Assembly: GCA_027624855.1 (NCBI GenBank) | Contig: JAQBTQ010000001.1 | Span: 148,142-212,141, forward strand | Source of the DNA: Bacteroidota bacterium | GTDB lineage: Bacteria > Bacteroidota > Bacteroidia > Flavobacteriales_D > Sanyastnellaceae | Direction: 5' to 3' | Length of the DNA: 64,000 nt | Part shown: positions 17,813 to 27,362 of the stretch, piece by piece | Layout of the letters: each line of letters starts with the position of its first letter | Numbering within the stretch: the stretch's first letter is position 1 | Program-made: the position numbers and the translations under genes | Notes under the pieces: model-generated | Told to the model about the DNA's origin: nothing | Database searches by the model: none | What the model saw: only the letters and a program-made list of their open reading frames with translations

Positions 17813-20800
17813 GAGCGACTTGGAAACGAAGTGGTTCATACAGGACTTCCTGACTTTCTTGAGCAATGACCTTCACCACGTATAGCCCTGGTGCCATCAA
17901 TTGAGTATTGATTTCACAGCGCAAGGAGGTAGGCGTTAACTCAACCGAATCAACAATTTTACCTGCAATGTCATAAACAAGGGCATAAGACCGAGAATGA
18001 AGTGGAACTGGGAAATCTAAATACCCTATTGTGCTCGCAGGATTCGGATAAAAGAGCAAGGGTAAATTCGATTCCTCTAAGGGCACAGTCAATTCGACAT
18101 CATTGAGAAGTGTGCGTGTACGGCAGCCATTCTCACCAACTGCATCCACCCAGTATGAGTTCAACTGCGGGAGATAAATGGGATATTCGATGTAATCAAC
18201 ATCAACCGCCAAAACCGTTTCAAATCCAGAACTGGCTTCGGTGTAGCCCCAATGCAATCCGTCACCTCCGCCGATTGCGTAAAACACCCCTCCTCCAAGC
18301 TCCCCTATTTCTGGAGCATCCGGACTTTCCTGAATCGAGTATTCTGAACTCCATTCAGCAGAACATCCCAATACTGTCGTGTATGCCGCTGAAAGTTCAA
18401 TCACACCAGGCTCAAACCCGATCAACGTAATTCCCGTCTCGGTTTCCAAAAGTGAACCACCAGGTCCAATCGACCAATCCACAGAACTTGAATTGGTGCT
18501 CAATTCGTAATGCGTTGCGTCATCCTCACATAAAACGGATGGCCCGAGCAATTCAAAGCTGAAATCCTCGTCAACGTTTACGAGCACCGCGTCTTGCCAG
18601 GAGCATCCATTGACATCAATGACTTCAAGTTCAAGTATTCCAGATTCATTCGCATTCGAGAGGATAACGTCGGTCTCATTGCTAGTGATTATTCCGGACC
18701 ACGTGTAATCATATCCACTTGACAATTCTGCGGACACCTGAACCTCTTCTCCCGGGCAGATGACCAACTCAACTGGCAGCTCAAAAACAGGCAAGTCAAA
18801 AACTTCAACTTCAAATGATATGGAGACTTGGCAACCGTATATGTTGACTGCCGTCACTGAGCAATTCGTCAAAGCATCAAAGGTTCCCAGCGTGGCCGAA
18901 CCTGAAGGGTTATTGAAATTTACCGATGGTTCCCAGGCAATCAGCCCAATATCACCATTGACTTCAAACAGTGTAGCCTCTCCCAAACACTGGCCATTGG
19001 GAACGTTTAACTCTACTTCCGGCACCGGCAGTTCAGTTGTCTGGAACGAGGGCAATTCAATTGTACAAATCCCATTGGATACCTCCGCGTAATGAAGGCC
19101 TGACTGCTCAATTTCAATTGTTGGACCGGTACTGCCGTTTGACCAAAACACCTCGTCCATTGTCAATACCTCAGCCACTACATGCTCTCCTTCGCAGAAA
19201 GACAATGGCCCCGCGAACTCATACGCACCTACCGGAGGCTGCACAGCTTCCAGTTCAATTTCGAAACTAGACTGGCAACCTGACGACACTTGGGTACACG
19301 TTAATTCAAAACTTGCATCCCCCGTTACGTCGACTGCAGCATAGCTGCCGAGCACCGGATTCTCAAGCGCTGTGCCAATCCATTGGAAAAACACCGGATT
19401 GCCAGACAATTCAGTAGCGACAAGGACAACCTCCTCGCCTTCGCAAGCAACCACCTCCAAATCTGTCACAACCTCTATTTTCGGTTGAACGAGCAATTCG
19501 ATTTCAAATGGGTCCCCATTGCATCCGTTCGGTGAAATTGGGGTCGCTTGAATTTGACCTGATTGAACTTGGAATGATTGATTTTCAATCGTCCCTAATG
19601 ATATGGTTTCGGACATTCCAGATGTAGCATCAACAAGAATCTCCGCAGCTCCCTCAAAAGCCCATTGGTAATTGGTGTAAGCAGGAATAACACCATTCAA
19701 ACCATTTTGAAAGAAGACTTGGTATTCGTGCCCTTCACATATCTCAGCAGCTGCATCGATTGCAGTAATGTGTGGTGTAGGATGTATCTCGATTTCGAAT
19801 ACCTCGGAAGAGCCAATGCACCCATTCGCTGTCGGCGTTATTTCTACGCTTGTAGATACAGTAGTGGACTGAATTTCACTGAATGAAAATGCAATGGGTT
19901 GACCCGAACCGCCAAACAACAAGTCGATCTCTCCTGCTCCGAGGCTGTACTCCAGCTCGACAGGACTCGCTGAAATGGTTTCGAGGATTGGGAATTCGTA
20001 TTCTTCACCAAAGCAAAACTCCAAATCCGGCATAGCTATCACCTCCGGATTCGGTGAAATCACAAACTCATAAACCGATTCTACCGCGCATGAACCTAAA
20101 GTAGCCTGGAGAGTAAGGGCCGCATTTTCTGGTTGCATGGGGTTCAAGTCAATCGATGCAAAGCCCACCACGTTGCCGGCACCTGAAGCGGGAACGGTAA
20201 CTGCCTCATTGAATTCATTTGACACCTCCCAATCCCACAAGACATTCGACAAATTGTTCTGGGTACTGAATGTGATAGATACTGTTGCGTCTTCGCAGAT
20301 ATCATCGACCTCTGCCGCTTCAAGCAGCGGCGTCGGATTGATTTGAATGGAAATTGACTCCGTACTCACACAACCATCGAATGTTGTTCTGCTTATGGCC
20401 AAGTCACTGAACAATGCATTCGCAATGTTTCCCGGAGAAGTGAAATCTTGGGGTAGCCCGGTTCCTGTGGCTGGAAGCCCTATCGATGGGTTTGAATTCG
20501 TCCACTGCCATTCCTCGTTCAACCCCACTGTGAGGAATCCAAAGCCTATCATTTCGCCAGCGCATACCTCTAGGCTGTTTTGAGAAAAAGGAGCCGGCAG
20601 GGGAAGCACATCAAGGGCAATTAATGAATCGATAGAGCAACCACCAGCGACAAGGATGTCAATCTCCACCACATCCTCATTCAACTCGTACACCTCTGCG
20701 ACCGACACGTCGATGGACCCAGCTCCCTCTGCCGCATTAAAATTCCCGTTCAAACTCACAGCACTCCAATTCCAAGCTTGTCCGATTGGTTCCTCTATGA

Positions 20801-21131
20801 GCAAACTACCGCCTCCGCATACCTCCAAGTCTGTTAGCTCTGGAAGCATCGGGAGTTCTCCCTCGGATATCTCAATGGACAGAACGGTCGAACAGGTATC
20901 ATTGATTGTTGCCGTGTAAATTCCCGCGGCGTCAACAATGATTGAAGAAAGGGTGTCTCCCGTATTCCAGATAACTTCTGAATCAGAATTAACTGAGAGT
21001 CCGGCTGTCTCCCCAGGGCAGAGGTAGGGATTACCAGATAAAATAATCTCGTCGGCGCATCCTCCTTGTGCTGAAGCCATTGGCGCCAATCCGATCAGCA
21101 AGGACAAAATGAAAAGTTCATACAATTTCAT
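17805..21131 (-). CDS. Giant T9SS-exported protein with PKD-like repeats
   Basis: A 1108-residue protein with a signal peptide (LSLLIGLAPMASAQ). It consists of repeated beta-sandwich units of about 80-90 residues, recognisable by openings such as LEVCGGGSLLI, LEVCAGEMIGF, DDICEDATVSITF, LEFCFGEEYEFP, AEICEGHEYQVFF, LSFCEGEHVVAEV and LVICPGEEVQVSA, each with a conserved Cys pair. These match the PKD-like/'C.G....' modules of Bacteroidota adhesins. The C-terminal 85 residues (LLFYPNPASTIGYLD...LYVVKVIAQESQEV) are a type A T9SS sorting domain. It should be a surface-attached or secreted adhesin. The start overlaps the stop of the upstream gene by 4 bp. Confidence 0.8.
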   Translation of the reverse strand: MKLYELFILSLLIGLAPMASAQGGCADEIILSGNPYLCPGETAGLSVNSDSEVIWNTGDTLSSIIVDAAGIYTATINDTCSTVLSIEISEGELPMLPELTDLEVCGGGSLLIEEPIGQAWNWSAVSLNGNFNAAEGAGSIDVSVAEVYELNEDVVEIDILVAGGCSIDSLIALDVLPLPAPFSQNSLEVCAGEMIGFGFLTVGLNEEWQWTNSNPSIGLPATGTGLPQDFTSPGNIANALFSDLAISRTTFDGCVSTESISIQINPTPLLEAAEVDDICEDATVSITFSTQNNLSNVLWDWEVSNEFNEAVTVPASGAGNVVGFASIDLNPMQPENAALTLQATLGSCAVESVYEFVISPNPEVIAMPDLEFCFGEEYEFPILETISASPVELEYSLGAGEIDLLFGGSGQPIAFSFSEIQSTTVSTSVEITPTANGCIGSSEVFEIEIHPTPHITAIDAAAEICEGHEYQVFFQNGLNGVIPAYTNYQWAFEGAAEILVDATSGMSETISLGTIENQSFQVQSGQIQATPISPNGCNGDPFEIELLVQPKIEVVTDLEVVACEGEEVVLVATELSGNPVFFQWIGTALENPVLGSYAAVDVTGDASFELTCTQVSSGCQSSFEIELEAVQPPVGAYEFAGPLSFCEGEHVVAEVLTMDEVFWSNGSTGPTIEIEQSGLHYAEVSNGICTIELPSFQTTELPVPEVELNVPNGQCLGEATLFEVNGDIGLIAWEPSVNFNNPSGSATLGTFDALTNCSVTAVNIYGCQVSISFEVEVFDLPVFELPVELVICPGEEVQVSAELSSGYDYTWSGIITSNETDVILSNANESGILELEVIDVNGCSWQDAVLVNVDEDFSFELLGPSVLCEDDATHYELSTNSSSVDWSIGPGGSLLETETGITLIGFEPGVIELSAAYTTVLGCSAEWSSEYSIQESPDAPEIGELGGGVFYAIGGGDGLHWGYTEASSGFETVLAVDVDYIEYPIYLPQLNSYWVDAVGENGCRTRTLLNDVELTVPLEESNLPLLFYPNPASTIGYLDFPVPLHSRSYALVYDIAGKIVDSVELTPTSLRCEINTQLMAPGLYVVKVIAQESQEVLYEPLRFQVAHD

Positions 21132-22579
21132 CGGCCAAAAATTATTCCCGCAGCAACGCGGAGGTTAACAAGACCGACTGATGTGCCTGAAATGGCTGAA
21201 CTGTACTGTGTAGGGCTTATTGAAGTGACCGGCATGGACGAATCTGAAATGTTCCAGCGATGAATGTCCATACTCGTTGATAGGTAATAAGAAGAGTCAT
21301 CTCCCAAACCATTTATCACTTGCAGCGATGCTCCGGCTAACCAGCCGCCAAATTCAAAATCCGTTTGCCAAGCTGGATCTACCTGCACATCATCCACCAA
21401 ACCCATTGACTCCACATTGCGGATTCGATTCTCGACACCAGGTATACTTGCTGAATAACTAAACTCGCCCTCCGTCAAATCCGAGAATTGCCTCTTCATT
21501 AAGGGTACTCCAAACCGAAATATGACATTGGATTCGACGAATTTGGGGATGTTCACAGGCTTGAGCCATAAACCACTGACCGCGAGGAAATCCAACGCAA
21601 TCTGCTCTTTCACACCGTTATGCTCCACAAAAAAAACTCCACCGTCAACTCCGTCTTGATTCCACGGCATGGATTGCTCTAATGGAGTCCAATTCGTCTC
21701 AAAAACTGCATCGATTACTGCAACTTCGATACCAATTGAACTCTCAACCTCTTTCATCCGCCTAGAAACCATAAACTCAAAATTGAACTGGCCTCCCATC
21801 GACTGCAGTGTCATGCTATTTGCTACAGAATATGAATCGATCAAACTCTTTCGCACTCCGGCCATAATTCTGCCATTGTACTTGGGACTATTTGCCCTTT
21901 CTATAGCATCTGCCATCGTCAATCTGGCCGCCCCCTTTTCCGCTCCTCTATTCAGGATATCGATGGCATTTTTGATCCTCCAGCACATCTGTTCTTCGTA
22001 AGATGACCTTGAATCGGATTGAGACTCATCGATGAAACCACGGCTGACATTTTCGTAGACCTTATATCTTCCAGAATCTTTCCACTCTTCACATTCTTCT
22101 ACCTGCAATTGATTTTTCATTTCTTCAAGAGCGTTGTCAGCACTCAGGTCAATGATGAAAAACTTTGTTTGCTTCCAATTGTCTGTTTCATAAACTAAGT
22201 CATCATCTTGAAAAAACTTGATCTTTTGATTCTTACCATGGTACTCCCAAGCAAAGACACGCAATAATTCAGAATCAATGCCATTCACGCAATGCAATGG
22301 AAATGCTACTTCGGAACTTAGCTGCCTATCCTTCCTCAAAATCAAAATCACGAAATCACCCTTGAAATAGCTGTCTGAGCTGTTGAGTGAATAATCATTC
22401 TTCATTACTTGCGACCAATCAATTTCCTCAGGTCCTTGTCCATTCTCATCATATTTGACCACCCAACTCGCCATTGATTGAGCAAGTGCAAACTTGACAA
22501 CCGGAATCAAGCTAATCATCAAGAAGAATCTCAGTATTATTTTTCGCACTGGAACAATACGTTTTTGAGACAACTCCAT
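21128..22579 (-). CDS. Exported protein of unknown function, probable outer-membrane association
   Basis: A 483-residue protein with an N-terminal signal (IILRFFLMISLIPVVKFALA). It is acidic and rich in aromatic and Ser residues; the C-terminal 130 residues (FEFGGWLAGASLQVINGLG, SYYLSTSMDIHRWN, SVGLVNLRVAAGIIFGR) have alternating strands like an outer-membrane barrel. The middle part includes SQSDSRSSYEEQMCWRIKNA. No family is recognised. ATG 22579 overlaps the upstream gene by 43 bp; a GTG at 22547-22549 (13 bp overlap) is the main alternative. It is translationally linked to the T9SS giant by ATGA, so it may help to export or anchor it. Confidence 0.55.
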   Translation of the reverse strand: MELSQKRIVPVRKIILRFFLMISLIPVVKFALAQSMASWVVKYDENGQGPEEIDWSQVMKNDYSLNSSDSYFKGDFVILILRKDRQLSSEVAFPLHCVNGIDSELLRVFAWEYHGKNQKIKFFQDDDLVYETDNWKQTKFFIIDLSADNALEEMKNQLQVEECEEWKDSGRYKVYENVSRGFIDESQSDSRSSYEEQMCWRIKNAIDILNRGAEKGAARLTMADAIERANSPKYNGRIMAGVRKSLIDSYSVANSMTLQSMGGQFNFEFMVSRRMKEVESSIGIEVAVIDAVFETNWTPLEQSMPWNQDGVDGGVFFVEHNGVKEQIALDFLAVSGLWLKPVNIPKFVESNVIFRFGVPLMKRQFSDLTEGEFSYSASIPGVENRIRNVESMGLVDDVQVDPAWQTDFEFGGWLAGASLQVINGLGDDSSYYLSTSMDIHRWNISDSSMPVTSISPTQYSSAISGTSVGLVNLRVAAGIIFGR

Positions 22580-23619
22580 AGACCATCGTACTCTGTGGAT
22601 TGCGTAAACTCCGAATAATGACCGCGGATGCGTATGCCATATCGTTTACCGTAAAGGCATTCATATTTGCAAAAAGGACAATCTGGATCAATCTCCGAAT
22701 CAATACCCCTCGACATCTCACGCTCTGCACACTCCTTGCCTAGTCTTGGATAGTCAAAAATGAGCTGAAACCAATTTTCCGCGCCCCCGGATTTAATTCG
22801 CCATCCCTTTGAAGTTGCATCAGAATCTGGAATCAAAACTTCTGTACGTATTAGTTCAGGGACACCTCCTACTGCCTCGTACAATTCAACTTCATACGCG
22901 TCAAAAAATCGTGACCCTTCAAAAGAAAAGACATACAACTCTCCTTGTGGCTTTAGAACTGTGGTTACATCACAACTGTTGCTACCGAATTGCGGAATGA
23001 ATTCTGAATCTCCAGATTTAGCTTTAAAAGCTGAAGAAAATGATTCAAAACTTCTGAGATATGGAATCGGTGCGTTGGCAAAAATGACAGTCAGGCTTTC
23101 ATACTCTTTTTGCTCCCGTCTGACTTGTCTTGGAAGCTTTTTTAATGCCTTTGACCAATCTGGAGAGTTAATATCCATTTCGATTGGTATTACTAAGGAT
23201 TTATCACGATACCAATCAAAATCCGTTTGAACCATGACTAAGGCTTCAAATTTCTTTGAAATAGATTCCAGCTCGAGTCCATCCTTTATTGTCAGATTTG
23301 TTGGGTTTATTTGCAAGGATTCAATACTTTTGAGCCTTGATTCCTCTGTTTTCACCCAGTTCTTATCTGTATCATTCCACTTGAAACGAATGTTTGCTGT
23401 GTATGCATTTTGCAAGAAAATAGGGGTCTGATTCTTCTTGGCTAACGCATCTGCTAGTTTGTTAACTGCATTCAATTCTTGATCGCTAAGACCTGAGAAA
23501 AACCAAATCTGAATCTCTTGTGACTCAATTTGTGCAGTAGATTTGGTTGCAAAGGGTCCGATCAAATTAATCAGGAGGCACATGCATGTCCCACAAAAAC
23601 CACATAAGAATCTATACAT
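22537..23619 (-). CDS. Exported protein of unknown function
   Basis: A 360-residue protein with an N-terminal hydrophobic segment (LCGFCGTCMCLLINLIGPF) ending at ATKSTAQ. The first mature region (IQIWFFSGLSDQELNAVNKL, PIFLQNAYTANIRFKW) is alpha/beta, without MIDAS residues. The C-terminal end has a Cys cluster, DPDCPFCKYECLYGKRYGI, that could bind a metal or form disulfides. No family is recognised. Its stop lies inside the start region of the downstream gene and its start is 9 bp from the upstream gene's stop, so it belongs to the operon. Confidence 0.5.
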   Translation of the reverse strand: MYRFLCGFCGTCMCLLINLIGPFATKSTAQIESQEIQIWFFSGLSDQELNAVNKLADALAKKNQTPIFLQNAYTANIRFKWNDTDKNWVKTEESRLKSIESLQINPTNLTIKDGLELESISKKFEALVMVQTDFDWYRDKSLVIPIEMDINSPDWSKALKKLPRQVRREQKEYESLTVIFANAPIPYLRSFESFSSAFKAKSGDSEFIPQFGSNSCDVTTVLKPQGELYVFSFEGSRFFDAYEVELYEAVGGVPELIRTEVLIPDSDATSKGWRIKSGGAENWFQLIFDYPRLGKECAEREMSRGIDSEIDPDCPFCKYECLYGKRYGIRIRGHYSEFTQSTEYDGLWSCLKNVLFQCEK

Positions 23620-23628
23620 CTTTATAAC

Positions 23629-24876
23629 TCAATTGTCTGAAAACTTCATTATTCCTTCACCCAGCTGAAAGGCACACATCTCTTCTCCAAGCCTACAAAT
23701 AAAATTTACATTTTTCCAATCTGATTCAGCCCAAATAACCGAACCTTCACTAGGCTCGATAAATTCGACCTCAACAGAAAGATCTGCCAAATTATTACCA
23801 AGAATCCTCATAATAGTCTTCGATTCCTTCAAATCAAATGGAAAGACCGCATTCACCGTCTCGAATTTAGCGAGCAATTTTCCAGATTTTGATTTTACCT
23901 TACAACGCACAAACTGATCTGGTTTTTTACCACTAAAAATGAAGGACCCCTCACCTCCGGGCAATTCGACCTTAAAGGGGCACCCATTACCACTTGGAAC
24001 TTGAGCCTTTGTGTTGGGGCACTCGTCAAAGGCATCAGGCACACCATCGTTATCCGCATCGCATTTTGAACTCGTGGGATCGAGACAATTTCCGGCGCAA
24101 TCGTAGCCAGATATCGGAACTCTGCCCGAGCAATCACAAGTGCCTGGCGGTATCCCTAATCCTCCACAAACTCCACATTCGTCCAACCATAGGCAAGTTC
24201 CATCGTCCACTCTAGCTTCAGCACTAAAATTACAAGCCGTTTCATCCACGCAACCAAAGTCCCCTCCTCTGCATCCAAATTCAACTCGAATTCGCGAACC
24301 CGCATCAATTAGACCAGAATTAACTTTTGGGATGAGCTCATTTCTTATGAGCGATTCAAGATCACTGTACATGCCATTGATGGAAGCATCATTCGTTCGT
24401 TGTCGTTCTACGAAGAATATGAAATCATGCGCGTCCGATGAATCACATTTTGTGTTTAAAATCGACGTTGAAATAGCATTTAAACGAGGGTTCAAACCGC
24501 TCTGAGCAGTATTAAAGAATTGTGCCTCATCGTTGTCTCGATACTCCATGCGGTAAGTAACTGGTGCAAACTGCATACTGAACCAACTCATACCAATTTG
24601 TGGTATTAGAAAACTCTCTGTTCCGGAATTTACTCGCGGCACCAAGAAATCAATGTTACCCGATTTGTCGTCTTTTTCGATAAATCGAAGTAACATTCCG
24701 AGCTCATTTTCAATCACCTCCTTTCTGACTGATTCGTCACAGTTACAGACGTCAATCGTGAATTCGTTTTCAGGGAATTCACCTTCAAATTCCCAAGTCA
24801 CAATTGCCCAAAGGCCAAAAAGTGCCGCTGCTATGATACCCGAACCTGTAGCATATTTAATACCATTGCTTTTCAT
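23629..24876 (-). CDS. Single-pass membrane protein with GCTDPxA-type and TSP3-like modules
   Basis: A 415-residue protein with an N-terminal membrane helix (TGSGIIAAALFGLWAIVTW) and most of the chain outside. Residues about 215-285 form a chain of Cys-rich modules: GCVDETACNFSAEARVDDGTC (the GCtDptA.Ny...DDGsC motif), DECGVCGG and CDCSGRV. Next comes a thrombospondin type 3-like calcium loop, DADNDGVPDAFDECPN. The N-terminal third and C-terminal 110 residues are unrecognised. TSP3 loops bind Ca2+ and are frequent in outer-membrane OmpA and adhesin stalks. Tightly spaced (9 and 12 bp) within the operon. Confidence 0.6.
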   Translation of the reverse strand: MKSNGIKYATGSGIIAAALFGLWAIVTWEFEGEFPENEFTIDVCNCDESVRKEVIENELGMLLRFIEKDDKSGNIDFLVPRVNSGTESFLIPQIGMSWFSMQFAPVTYRMEYRDNDEAQFFNTAQSGLNPRLNAISTSILNTKCDSSDAHDFIFFVERQRTNDASINGMYSDLESLIRNELIPKVNSGLIDAGSRIRVEFGCRGGDFGCVDETACNFSAEARVDDGTCLWLDECGVCGGLGIPPGTCDCSGRVPISGYDCAGNCLDPTSSKCDADNDGVPDAFDECPNTKAQVPSGNGCPFKVELPGGEGSFIFSGKKPDQFVRCKVKSKSGKLLAKFETVNAVFPFDLKESKTIMRILGNNLADLSVEVEFIEPSEGSVIWAESDWKNVNFICRLGEEMCAFQLGEGIMKFSDN

Positions 24877-24888
24877 GAAACGATTGAA

Positions 24889-25815
24889 TTAATTTGGAAG
24901 TCTTCCCAACTGAATCAACTGGAGCCGCATGCAAGCATCGATTAAAGACCGACAGAAATCGGACCTAGTGTCAAACGCGCCCGCCAATTTAACGATGTCT
25001 TCGTCCCAGAAACAGCCGTGCGTTACCAGTTCATATTCAAACGATTTGGACCCGTCAGGCTCTTCTCTCTCTGTCAAGAAGTTAATCTCCTGTCTGTTAA
25101 GCTGAAAAGCTGGCTTCTCCATGGGCTTAGAACTATGGAAAATGAACCGTTGTGGTTGTGCTATTTCCCGATCCTCGTTTGCGCTCCATGCAGACTCTTC
25201 TTGCTTCAGCATTTTGGATGTTCTTCTCGCCGAAAGCCAATATCCAGTGTGATAAACATGGACATACACCACAATGAAATAAAGCATCAAAATGATAACT
25301 GTGACGTACATATTGGCTGCTGAAAATCCTAGAAGTAATATGGCCCCTACTTTGATAATAGAAGAGAGGAATAAAAAAACGACACCGAAAAATTCTCGAT
25401 TGGTAATCTTATTTATCACACTAACCAACTCTCTTTTTCGATGCTTATCGGGTGAGAGGCGAAGCTCACGGTTCGCCAACACTTTCGACTCCCTATCGCT
25501 TGAGTGAAGCAGCACTCCAATAACATCGAAAGAAATGAATAAAACCACGGCAACAACACTGAGTACTAATACTCCTATATTTTGATTTTGAGAGTATAGC
25601 CCGTACGCGCCATACAGGGTCAAGAAGAGCGCACCAAACTCCACTAGTATTGCCAACATTGTCCATCCTGCATCAGTGACAAAATTCACGGTTTCGAACA
25701 GGCCAGAAATTGTAGGTTTCGTTTTCTCGTCTGTTTTTCTAGTTCGAAGCCACATCAAAAGCGCATCACGGCTAGGCATGAATTGCCTTTCATTAGGATA
25801 ATAGGGAGAGTTCAT
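24889..25815 (-). CDS. Multi-pass membrane protein, first gene of the seven-gene operon
   Basis: A 308-residue protein. Two pairs of membrane helices are visible: about residues 50-110 (TMLAILVEFGALFLTLYGAY, IGVLVLSVVAVVLFISFDVI) and 145-195 (FGVVFLFLSSIIKVGAILLL, YVTVIILMLYFIVVYVHVYH). The C-terminal third is soluble (QPQRFIFHSSKPMEKPAFQL; VTHGCFWDEDIVKLAGAFDT). No family recognised. It opens the operon; the 176 bp upstream hold no gene. The next gene starts 12 bp after its stop. Confidence 0.55.
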   Translation of the reverse strand: MNSPYYPNERQFMPSRDALLMWLRTRKTDEKTKPTISGLFETVNFVTDAGWTMLAILVEFGALFLTLYGAYGLYSQNQNIGVLVLSVVAVVLFISFDVIGVLLHSSDRESKVLANRELRLSPDKHRKRELVSVINKITNREFFGVVFLFLSSIIKVGAILLLGFSAANMYVTVIILMLYFIVVYVHVYHTGYWLSARRTSKMLKQEESAWSANEDREIAQPQRFIFHSSKPMEKPAFQLNRQEINFLTEREEPDGSKSFEYELVTHGCFWDEDIVKLAGAFDTRSDFCRSLIDACMRLQLIQLGRLPN

Positions 25816-25991
25816 GTTTTTCCTTTAACTACAAGTTTAAAACATTTTCATAAATCTATGAGTATTAAGAGTTTGATGTGTTTTCTAAAACAAAAGGCGT
25901 TTTTGGCAACTTGCTTGTCTATTCTCACACTCATTAGTTGTGAATCCTCGACCTAAATCCTCGCTTTTAATCCCCTCCTCCAATCACCCCT

Positions 25992-26753
25992 TCAATTCTT
26001 AACAACAAACCGCCCTAGCGGAATCTTAACGGTACGTTCTGCTGCGTGCCCATGCGTCGTCGGCCAAATCACATCGAAACCGACCCATTCACCTTCGATG
26101 AATCCGACTTGTTTGTTGTCAATCATTTGATCGATGAAGTCTGGATCGACGCACGAGTGACAGGTATAGTACTCTCCAATGCCATTGTCTCCAAAGATTT
26201 CGCTGATGAACGCATCCACCGCCTTGACATCGACCGATCGCAAAGCTTCAGGCACGGCAAGCACCTCGCCTTTTTCCAAGTCAATGTTTAAGAGTTCGTA
26301 GTCCAATGACCAAGCTGTTCCACCCATCCGTTTCATGTAGATATGCGTCCGGAGGCACAAGTTCAAATCATCAAAATCCAACACATCGTAGCCAAAACTT
26401 ATGAAGTGGAGTGTATCCGAATAACAACCTCTGCATTCAGGGTCCAAGTAGGGGTCCTCCCCATGCGCTAAAAATTCTTCATGATAATCCTCAATTCGCT
26501 CATCAAATCGGCTCCTGATTTGCGCATTCAATGCCTCTGCTTTCGGAATCCCTCGCAGAACAGGAAATTTGGATTCGTCAACTTCAAGGTGACATGCTGC
26601 GAAGTAGTACCGATCCTGAATGAGTGAATCAATCCGCGGCTCCTCATATGCCTGGCCCTGGTCGCTTTTAGATCCGTGTTCCCATTCGTTGAATGCTGTG
26701 CATGATATCATGCCAAGAGCAAACAACAAGCACAATTGATTGAGTGTTTTCAT
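25992..26753 (-). CDS. Lipoprotein with DUF3298/PdaC-like domain
   Basis: A 253-residue protein whose signal ends in the lipobox GMISC (Cys 18). Residues 55-235 follow the layout of DUF4163/DUF3298 proteins (PdaC and RsiV relatives): LNAQIRSRFDERIEDYHEEFL as the first helix, FISFGYDVLDFDDLNLCLRTHIY as the central strands, TAWSLDYELLNIDLEKGEVLAV and then a helix with VDAFISEIFGDNG. A similar fold binds lysozyme or peptidoglycan fragments in some relatives. It starts 4 bp inside the 26750 gene (ATGA overlap), which suggests cotranscription with the genes at 26750 and 27363. Confidence 0.6.
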   Translation of the reverse strand: MKTLNQLCLLFALGMISCTAFNEWEHGSKSDQGQAYEEPRIDSLIQDRYYFAACHLEVDESKFPVLRGIPKAEALNAQIRSRFDERIEDYHEEFLAHGEDPYLDPECRGCYSDTLHFISFGYDVLDFDDLNLCLRTHIYMKRMGGTAWSLDYELLNIDLEKGEVLAVPEALRSVDVKAVDAFISEIFGDNGIGEYYTCHSCVDPDFIDQMIDNKQVGFIEGEWVGFDVIWPTTHGHAAERTVKIPLGRFVVKN

Positions 26754-27346
26754 TTTGTAGGATTGGAATAATGAGGCCCAAGCAACGGAGTCAAATCCGC
26801 CTTTTCAAACCAATGAGGAAAGAACTCTTGGACAACGTACAATTTAATGGTTTCGTATGCACATTCTTGAATGCGTTCAAGCAATGATCGGTATGCTCGC
26901 GCACCCGTCCTGCCTCGAATCACATTGGGCCTGTCCAAAATGACTTCTCCTCGCAAAATGGCGTCAAGAAGCATAGGTGCATTGAACTCGGGCAATATGA
27001 ATGTTTCAAATAGTGTGTTATAACAGCTGCCCAAATTGCACTGAATGGCATGCTTCCAGATCAAGGTCCATTCACCCAAGTAGCAACCAAAGCAAGGCTG
27101 TTTTTCACATTGCAGATGACCCTCCAAGTACCATGATAAATTAAGCCCGTTAGACTCAAATTCATGAGGAAACTTGAAACCTGTTCTCTTCCATTCGTGC
27201 CAAATCAGCAACTTATTCCGTTCAACAGCCTGAGCGACTTGCTCATGTTGTCGAAACAATAAATCGTGGTACAAGCATCCTTCATTAGAAAGTCGCATGA
27301 ACGACTCGCCCGCCCTGTAGGGGTTCAATATTCGTTGATTACACAT
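26750..27346 (-). CDS. Cys-rich protein of unknown function next to RNase H-like gene
   Basis: A 198-residue protein, started at ATG 27344-27346 because earlier codons overlap the upstream gene. It has no signal peptide. The middle holds a Cys cluster (HLQCEKQPCFGCYLGEW, then IQCNLGSCYNT), which could bind zinc or a cluster. Helical segments surround it (VAQAVERNKLLIWHEWKRTG; YRSLLERIQECAYETIKLYV). No family recognised. It lies 16 bp after the RNase H-like gene and overlaps the DUF3298-type lipoprotein gene by 4 bp. Confidence 0.45.
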   Translation of the reverse strand: MCNQRILNPYRAGESFMRLSNEGCLYHDLLFRQHEQVAQAVERNKLLIWHEWKRTGFKFPHEFESNGLNLSWYLEGHLQCEKQPCFGCYLGEWTLIWKHAIQCNLGSCYNTLFETFILPEFNAPMLLDAILRGEVILDRPNVIRGRTGARAYRSLLERIQECAYETIKLYVVQEFFPHWFEKADLTPLLGPHYSNPTK

Positions 27347-27362
27347 CTTGAATGATTCGTAA

